In this document: positions 58,706-64,000 of the stretch, piece after piece | Layout of the letters: each line of letters begins with the position of its first letter | Numbering within the stretch: the stretch's first letter is position 1 | Assembly (NCBI RefSeq): GCF_013778325.1 | Contig: NZ_JACEIB010000003.1 | Location: 310,001 to 374,000 of the forward strand | Source: Sphingomonas chungangi | GTDB lineage: Bacteria; Pseudomonadota; Alphaproteobacteria; Sphingomonadales; Sphingomonadaceae | Reading direction: 5' to 3' | Length of the DNA: 64,000 nt | Program-made: the position numbers and the translations under genes | The notes under the pieces: model-generated | Databases searched by the model: none | What the model was told of the DNA's origin: nothing | What the model saw: only the letters and a program-made list of their open reading frames with translations

Positions 58706-58779
58706 CGCATGGAGGCATCACGCCCGATCGTGGCACCGCAGAGGGGTGCGCAATCGCGAAAGTGTGGAAGGACATCCAC

Positions 58780-59586
58780 TTGGACAAGAATCTGACGGGG
58801 CGCGTGGCCATCATCACCGGCTCGGGCGCCAATATCGGCGAGGCCTGTGCCCGCGCATTGGCAGCGGCGGGCGCCTCCGTCGTTCTGGGCGACATCAATA
58901 TTGTCGGCGCGGAGCGGGTGGCCGGGGAGATCGTCGCCGACGGCGGCATGGCGATGGCGCAGGCGCTCGACCTTGCCGAGGAAGCCAGCATCGAAGAATT
59001 GATCGATGTCGCCATCGCACGTTTCGGGCGGCTCGATATCCTCCACAACAATGCGGCCGACACCAGCCTGGCGCAGATGCACGCCGACGGATCGATCGCG
59101 GCGCTCGATGCCGCGGTCTGGGACAGAGCGTTCCGGATCAATGCACGAGGCACGATGCTGATGATCAAGCATGCGGCGCCCCACATGATCGCCGCCGGCG
59201 GAGGCAGCATCATCAATACATCGACCGGCGTTTCGTTGACTGGCGACATTTTCAACCCGTCCTATTCGTCGTCGAAGGCAGCGGTTAATGCGCTTACCCG
59301 CAACGCGGCGGTGCAGTTTGGCCGCTTCAACATCCGCTGCAACGCGATAACCCCCGGCCTCGTCCTTTCGCCATTGGCTCGTGAAATGATGACGGCCGAT
59401 CAGATCGACATGATTCAGCGGCATGTATTGCTGCCGCGTTTCAGTCGCCCGGATGATATTGCAGGCGCCGTCGTGTTCCTCGCCTCGGATGCTGCGAGTT
59501 TCATCACCGGCCAGATCATTTCGGTCGATGGAGGGATCGTTCATCACACTCCCTATACCGCCGACGTTCTTGCATCGCTTGATTGA
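58780..59586 (+). CDS. SDR-family oxidoreductase
   Basis: 268 residues. TGSGANIG, HNNAA, serine in NTSTGVS and YSSSK, with TGQIISVDGG near the end. TTG 58780 is chosen: AAGGA stands 8 nt upstream and the resulting N-terminus MDKNLTGRVAIIT is typical. GTG 58762 is an alternative without a ribosome-binding site. It is divergent from the acyl-CoA dehydrogenase operon and may belong to the same regulon. Confidence 0.87.
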   Translation: MDKNLTGRVAIITGSGANIGEACARALAAAGASVVLGDINIVGAERVAGEIVADGGMAMAQALDLAEEASIEELIDVAIARFGRLDILHNNAADTSLAQMHADGSIAALDAAVWDRAFRINARGTMLMIKHAAPHMIAAGGGSIINTSTGVSLTGDIFNPSYSSSKAAVNALTRNAAVQFGRFNIRCNAITPGLVLSPLAREMMTADQIDMIQRHVLLPRFSRPDDIAGAVVFLASDAASFITGQIISVDGGIVHHTPYTADVLASLD

Positions 59587-59656
59587 CGACGCCCAAGCGC
59601 ACGCATGCCGATGTAAATTTGTCGCACTCCCGAGATTGCTTTGTTCGGCGCGATAC

Positions 59657-59673
59657 CCTGCACTTCGATAGGT
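59657..59673 (+). promoter_or_regulatory. 17-bp motif, copy 3 (CCTGCACTTCGATAGGT)
   Basis: It lies in the 220-bp gap ahead of the second TonB receptor, 133 bp before its start. It differs from copy 2 at a single position. The longer distance to the gene leaves room for a leader of about 100 nt. Confidence 0.5.
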
Positions 59674-59806
59674 AGCACGGGAGTCTTCCCTCGCCATGAT
59701 AGTCGAAGCTGATGGGCATCGAGAGAGGTTGTTACCACTCGAAGTCACGGCTTCACCGAGAGACCAAGGGGCAAAGAACCTGCGGCTCATAGGGAGGGGA
59801 ACATCT

Positions 59807-62293
59807 ATGACGGCCTCAGTCCGTAAAATCCGCCTTTTGTCTAGCGTTGCTCCGTTTCTTGCGGTTGGCTTTATTTCGCCGGCGCTTGCTCAGACGGGTG
59901 GCCCCGCTTCGGGAACGACGATGGAGCCGCCGACAGCCGTTGCTCCAGCCGATACGACTACTGCCCAGCAACCTGCGGGGAAGGGGGCGGGCGGTCTTCA
60001 GGATATCATCGTCACGGCACGCCGGACCAACGAAAAGCTTCAGACGACGCCGGTCGCGGTGACCGCGCTGAACAATCAGATGCTGCTGACCAAGCAGATC
60101 GCGGCAGTGACCGACCTCGCTCGTTCGACACCCGCGCTCAGCATCGGCACCGGTGGTACCGGACCGGCCTCGATCGTATATCTCGCCATTCGCGGCGAAG
60201 CCCAGAACAGCCCGAACTCCTTCTCGGATAACGCGGTTGGCATTTATATCGACGGTGTCTATGTGGGGCGTCCCCTGGTGGGCAACCTCGGTTTCCTTGA
60301 CATGGCGAGCGCCGAAATCCTGCGTGGCCCCCAGGGCACGCTGTTCGGCCGCAACACGACGGCCGGCGCGCTCAATCTCACCACCGCGCAGCCGACCGAC
60401 AAGTTTGAAGGGTATGTGAAGGCCGGTGTCGGCAATTTCGACCAGCGCGTCGCGGAGGCCGTGGTCAACGTGCCGATGACCAGCGACCTTTCAGCGCGTT
60501 TCGCCGGCCGGTACGACAAGCATGGCGGCTACTTTCCGAACCCCTATCTGGGTCACGCGCAGGGTGACGTAGCCGGTGAATATTACGGCCGCGGGACGAT
60601 CAAGTGGGCGCCCAATTCGCTGCCGGTGACGCTGACGGTCAGTGGCGACTACACCCATTATCGGGACCACGGAAACGCCAATTCGGTCGCCGCCATCAAT
60701 CCGACCGGCCCACTGGCGACCTTCTCCGGGCTTAGCGCCGCCGGCGTTCCGGGCTTCACGGGCGTCAACCAACCCGGTGCTGCTCCGATCACGCAGTTCA
60801 TCGGCACGCAATTCCCGCACACCGATCCCATCGCGTCGAACAGCTGGCGCGACACCTACGGTCACCCGACGACAGGTGACCCGGAAATCGATAATCTCGC
60901 CAACTTCAACAGCGCCGGCTCGGCAACGGCCAACCTCGTCGTCGATCTCGGTTCGGTGACGGTCAAGTCGATCACCGGCTATCGCCTGTCGGATACCGGG
61001 GACAGTCTCGATTTGACCGGCACGCCTACGAGTGGCGGTGCATTCGCCAGCGAGTACAAACAGCATCAGTTTTCTGAAGAGCTGCAAGTATCCGGGAAAA
61101 TCGGAAGGTTGGACTATATTGGCGGTCTATATTATTTCCGGGAGGCGGGTAACGAGCGTTCGGACTCGTACATCTTCTATAATACGCCGTTCGGCACTAG
61201 GAACCGCAACTTCGCGGACTTCGTATCGTCCTCGAAGGGCGCCTATGCGCAGGTCAATTATCACGTCACCGATGCTTTGCGATTGACTGGAGGTATCCGC
61301 TACACCTGGGATAGCCGCTTCATCGATCGACATGGCGTCGTGGACTTCACAGTCCCGGATCCGATCTGCGCCGTCGGCGCAAATTCGGGGAAACCCGCGA
61401 GCGTCGCCGAATGCACGGCGCCGTCCAAGGCGAAGTTCCATTATCCCGCATGGACTGCCGGCGCAGACTACAAGCTGAGCTCGGACGTGTTCGCTTACGT
61501 GAAGACCAGCGGCGCCTCGCTATCGGGTGGTTTCAACGCTCGGCCGGTACCATCGTTCGCGTCGATTTCCTTCAAGCCGGAAGCGGTGCGTGACGTGGAA
61601 GGCGGTTTCAAGGGCGAGTTCTTCAATCGCCACCTGCGCACCAACGTCGCCGTTTTCTATGCGTGGCAGAAGGATGTTCAGCGTATCGTCAACACCGTGT
61701 TCGGGACGCCGCCGACGCTGTCGCAATATGTCAGCAACGACGGCAAGGTGCATACCTACGGTGTGGAGTTCGAGGGCACGGTCATTCCCTGGAAGGGCAT
61801 GGCCATCGATGGCAGCTTCGCCTACCTGCATGCACGCTACGTCAAGGGCAGCCGGATCGAAAGCGAGCTGAACTCCGCCGGAGCGTTGGTCGAGGTCGAT
61901 CGTTCGGGCGAGCCGATCACCCAGGCGCCGAAGTGGACGGCCAGTATTGGAGCGACGCAGACGTTCGAGTTCGAGTCCGGCAAGCTGTCCCTGCATGCCG
62001 ATTACTCATACATTTCGTCTCGCTACTTCGATTCCGCGACGGCGGCCGACGCTGCGCAGGAGCCCGTCGTTGCGATCGAGAACGAGGCGTCCAAGATCAA
62101 GGCATACGGCTTGGTCAACGGGACGATCACGTTCGCCTTCCGCGGTGGCCTCGAGTTCAGCATCTGGGGCAAGAACCTGACCAACAAGCCTTGGTACACC
62201 AACGTGTTCAACAGCTATACGGGTCTAGGCGCCACCACCCAGTTCCAGGGCGCCCCGCGCACCTACGGTGGTACGGCCGCGATCCACTTCTGA
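59807..62293 (+). CDS. TonB-dependent outer-membrane receptor
   Basis: 828 residues. A signal peptide ends ISPALAQ (about 29), then a low-complexity Ala/Pro/Thr linker leads to the TonB-box region DIIVTARRTNEKLQTTPVAVTAL. The plug has AEILRGPQGTLFGRNTTAGALN, and the barrel closes with GGTAAIHF ending in phenylalanine, the usual outer-membrane insertion signal. AGGGAGGGG stands 5 nt before ATG 59807. A strong intrinsic terminator follows, so it is probably monocistronic. The ligand is unknown. Confidence 0.95.
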   Translation: MTASVRKIRLLSSVAPFLAVGFISPALAQTGGPASGTTMEPPTAVAPADTTTAQQPAGKGAGGLQDIIVTARRTNEKLQTTPVAVTALNNQMLLTKQIAAVTDLARSTPALSIGTGGTGPASIVYLAIRGEAQNSPNSFSDNAVGIYIDGVYVGRPLVGNLGFLDMASAEILRGPQGTLFGRNTTAGALNLTTAQPTDKFEGYVKAGVGNFDQRVAEAVVNVPMTSDLSARFAGRYDKHGGYFPNPYLGHAQGDVAGEYYGRGTIKWAPNSLPVTLTVSGDYTHYRDHGNANSVAAINPTGPLATFSGLSAAGVPGFTGVNQPGAAPITQFIGTQFPHTDPIASNSWRDTYGHPTTGDPEIDNLANFNSAGSATANLVVDLGSVTVKSITGYRLSDTGDSLDLTGTPTSGGAFASEYKQHQFSEELQVSGKIGRLDYIGGLYYFREAGNERSDSYIFYNTPFGTRNRNFADFVSSSKGAYAQVNYHVTDALRLTGGIRYTWDSRFIDRHGVVDFTVPDPICAVGANSGKPASVAECTAPSKAKFHYPAWTAGADYKLSSDVFAYVKTSGASLSGGFNARPVPSFASISFKPEAVRDVEGGFKGEFFNRHLRTNVAVFYAWQKDVQRIVNTVFGTPPTLSQYVSNDGKVHTYGVEFEGTVIPWKGMAIDGSFAYLHARYVKGSRIESELNSAGALVEVDRSGEPITQAPKWTASIGATQTFEFESGKLSLHADYSYISSRYFDSATAADAAQEPVVAIENEASKIKAYGLVNGTITFAFRGGLEFSIWGKNLTNKPWYTNVFNSYTGLGATTQFQGAPRTYGGTAAIHF

Positions 62294-62314
62294 TAGCCAT
62301 CTCCAGAAACGATT

Positions 62315-62354
62315 GGGGGACGGCGGTCGCCATGGCCGCCGTCCCCCTCTTTTT
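62315..62354 (+). terminator. Intrinsic (rho-independent) terminator
   Basis: A perfect 12-bp stem, GGGGGACGGCGG (62315-62326) with CCGCCGTCCCCC (62336-62347), a 9-nt loop and the tract TCTTTTT. It starts 21 bp after the TonB receptor stop and precedes the end of the converging SDR gene. It is the clearest terminator in the window. Confidence 0.93.
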
Positions 62355-62382
62355 CGATGACAGGCCGTCGCGCGAAGGGCCG

Positions 62383-63192
62383 TCAGTGGTATATCTGCAT
62401 GTAGCCGCCATCGACCACTATATATTGGCCGGTAATGTAGCCGGCATCCTGCGAGCACAGAAAAGCGACCAGTGAACCGACCTCTTCCGGGCGGCCGAAG
62501 CGATTGGCCGGAATGCGCCGCATGAAAGCGGTCATGAATGCGTCGTAGTCCATGCTGGCATCCCGCGCGCACTTCTCGAAGAATGCCTTGTAGGCCTCGC
62601 CGGTGTCGATGAAGCCGGGCGGCACCGTATTGACGGTTATCCCGAAAGGACCCAGTTCGTCGGCAAGGCTGCGGCTAAGGCCGAGGCCGGCGGGGCGAAC
62701 GGTGTTGGCAAGCACGTAGTCGAAATTGAGGATCGAGGCGCGCGCGGGCGATTTGGCTGCTCCGGAACCGATCGTCACGATCCGGCCCCAGCCGCGTTCC
62801 TTCATGGCGGGCTTCACCGCGCGGGCGAAGTGCGCGAAGGCCTTGACGATATATGCATAGGCCCGATCGAAGGCCTCGTCGTCGAACTCGTCGAAGCTGC
62901 CGGATGGGGGCGCGACCGGCGTAAAGATCGCAATGTCCGGCGCGTCGAACGCCTTGCGCGCTTCCTCGACCATGAAGGGGTAGGCGCCCAAATCCGTGAG
63001 ATCGGCAGACACGCCGATGGCTTCGCCGCCACCGGCGCGTATTGCCCTGACCGTGTCGTCAAGCCCGGCACGGCCTCGGGCCACGACGACGACCCTCGCA
63101 CCGTTTTCACCGAGCTTTTCGGCGACGACCCGCCCCATGCCATGCGTTCCGCCCGTCACCAGCGCGACTTTTCCCTTTATGCCAAGATCCAT
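62383..63192 (-). CDS. SDR-family protein with YVLAN in place of YxxxK
   Basis: 269 residues. TGGTHGMG binds the cofactor and TGQYIVVDGGYM closes the fold. The active-site segment is FDYVLANTVRPAGLGLSRSL: tyrosine is kept but the lysine position is asparagine. Other SDRs of this subgroup share such a segment, so it may be a real variant rather than decay. NNAG is also absent (IFTPVAP). It lies 48 bp behind the partial phosphotransferase on the same strand. Confidence 0.86.
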   Translation of the reverse strand: MDLGIKGKVALVTGGTHGMGRVVAEKLGENGARVVVVARGRAGLDDTVRAIRAGGGEAIGVSADLTDLGAYPFMVEEARKAFDAPDIAIFTPVAPPSGSFDEFDDEAFDRAYAYIVKAFAHFARAVKPAMKERGWGRIVTIGSGAAKSPARASILNFDYVLANTVRPAGLGLSRSLADELGPFGITVNTVPPGFIDTGEAYKAFFEKCARDASMDYDAFMTAFMRRIPANRFGRPEEVGSLVAFLCSQDAGYITGQYIVVDGGYMQIYH

Positions 63193-63240
63193 GAGATGCC
63201 CTTTGGAAAGCCGATAGGAATTGCGCCACGGATCGCGGCG

Positions 63241-64000
63241 CTATTGCACCGCGACCGCCATGCTCTCGCGTGCTCTGTCCATGCGGCCATCGAGTATCGG
63301 CTCGACCTTGGCCATGGCCAGATGATCGACGTCGCCGTTGGAGATGATCAGGCACTGCCGGAGGAAGCGGCGATAGAGCAAGCGGGTCAGTGCCTCGTCA
63401 TGTTCCGGCCCGGCGTTGGCGACGAAAGCCGCAAGTTGCCGATCCGCGTCCGCCATGTCCCGGGGGCGGTTGCCCAGCAGCCTTTCCTGATCGTCGAGGT
63501 CGGCGTCTTCCGCCCAGCGACGGTGGCGGGTCTGGGCCAGAAGATAGTCTGGCACCGAGGCGAGCACGCCACGCTGCCACCCTGCGAAGGTGTCGGTGAG
63601 CGGCAGGCGCTGAAGATCGGCGCCGAGCTTCTCGAGCGCCATCTCCTCCATCGGCGAAGGGCGAGGCGCCGGCAGGTCGAAATCCTCGAGTTCGACACCG
63701 ATGAACTCCGCCAGCGCCTCGATGCAACGCCGGCCGATGAACGCGCATTGCACGGCGGCTTCCACCCAGTCGCCACCGGGATCGGTGCGTGCGAGCGCGA
63801 ACAAGGGGCCGAAATAGCCGACGCCCAGAAATGCGACGGTGTGATAGGAAATCACGCGCAGATCGAGCGGTTCGCCGAGCGCGCGCTCGTAATGCGCGAA
63901 CAGCGCCGGCAGATCGCCCATATTCTCGACCGGATGGCGACCGCGGAAGCAGGCGAGATCGTGGAGATGGTCGCCCAGATGGCCGATCTCGACATCGAGC
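63241..64000 (-). CDS. Phosphotransferase-family protein, C-terminal part
   Basis: The gene runs off the right edge; about 253 C-terminal residues are visible. The stretch nearest the edge reads EIGHLGDHLHDLACFRGR, the region just after the metal-binding aspartate of APH-like phosphotransferases (usually DWExxxxGDPxxDLA). A helical C-terminal domain follows. It is probably co-transcribed with the SDR downstream. This is the third phosphotransferase-family gene in the window. Confidence 0.8.
   Translation of the reverse strand, partial: LDVEIGHLGDHLHDLACFRGRHPVENMGDLPALFAHYERALGEPLDLRVISYHTVAFLGVGYFGPLFALARTDPGGDWVEAAVQCAFIGRRCIEALAEFIGVELEDFDLPAPRPSPMEEMALEKLGADLQRLPLTDTFAGWQRGVLASVPDYLLAQTRHRRWAEDADLDDQERLLGNRPRDMADADRQLAAFVANAGPEHDEALTRLLYRRFLRQCLIISNGDVDHLAMAKVEPILDGRMDRARESMAVAVQ

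Noticed and set aside
1-64000. Mobile elements, prophage, toxin-antitoxin, anti-phage genes, tRNA genes or CRISPR arrays
   Set aside because: I looked for transposase, integrase, defence and toxin motifs, clover-leaf sequences and regularly spaced repeats and saw none; the short inverted repeats noted are too few and too irregular to be an array.

Overview
The window is GC-rich, densely packed DNA from an alphaproteobacterium. Two TonB-dependent receptors with sphingomonad-style plug starts, many short-chain dehydrogenases (SDRs), SnoaL-like small proteins and phosphotransferase-family proteins point to the order Sphingomonadales; this is an inference from gene content, since no rRNA or housekeeping marker is present. 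It reads as a large accessory catabolic region: nearly every gene is an oxidoreductase, a beta-oxidation enzyme, a transporter or a regulator. I saw no insertion sequence, integrase, tRNA or CRISPR array.

Layout. 0-5.4 kb (+): the end of a thiolase, then a fused hydratase/3-hydroxyacyl-CoA dehydrogenase, an acyl-CoA dehydrogenase, a MaoC double-hotdog hydratase and an SDR, i.e. a beta-oxidation operon. 5.5-11.3 kb (-): a ring-hydroxylating dioxygenase operon (alpha, beta, reductase, SDR, TetR, flavin monooxygenase), with its ferredoxin gene divergent at 11.4 kb across a 20-bp palindrome. 11.7-20 kb: SnoaL-like proteins, SDRs, an MFS carrier, two more regulators, two small membrane proteins, and a Ddn-like deazaflavin (F420)-dependent reductase at 16.6 kb. 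20-23.8 kb: a TonB receptor, a nitroreductase-family protein and a TesB thioesterase.

24-38.3 kb (+) is the most unusual part. It holds three luciferase-like (LLM) oxidoreductases, fbiC (a fused FO synthase), fno (F420H2:NADP oxidoreductase), an SDR, a SnoaL-like protein, a phosphotransferase, a globin-coupled chemotaxis transducer, then a LuxE-like and a LuxC-like gene and an aldo/keto reductase. A second LuxC-LuxE pair is encoded convergently at 38.3-41.2 kb. Together these predict a deazaflavin cofactor with its recycling enzyme and several client oxidoreductases, next to two ATP-dependent acid-to-aldehyde reduction modules. The later F420 genes (cofC, cofD, cofE) are not in the window.

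41.3-64 kb: an AraC regulator, an SDR, an EthD-like protein, a cytochrome P450, a 3-hydroxyisobutyrate-dehydrogenase-like enzyme, a CrtI/PYROXD2-like flavoprotein, a MaoC protein, phosphotransferases, an MFS carrier, a sulfotransferase, a tyrosine phosphatase, a six-gene acyl-CoA operon (54.4-58.6 kb, -), a second TonB receptor and a partial phosphotransferase at the right edge. A 17-bp motif recurs three times in intergenic DNA at 48.66, 58.65 and 59.66 kb, which suggests a shared control element. The substrate cannot be read from the sequence; uptake by TonB receptors, oxygenases, CoA-thioester oxidation and acid reduction fit a hydrophobic polycyclic or terpenoid/steroid-like compound, but this is only inference.
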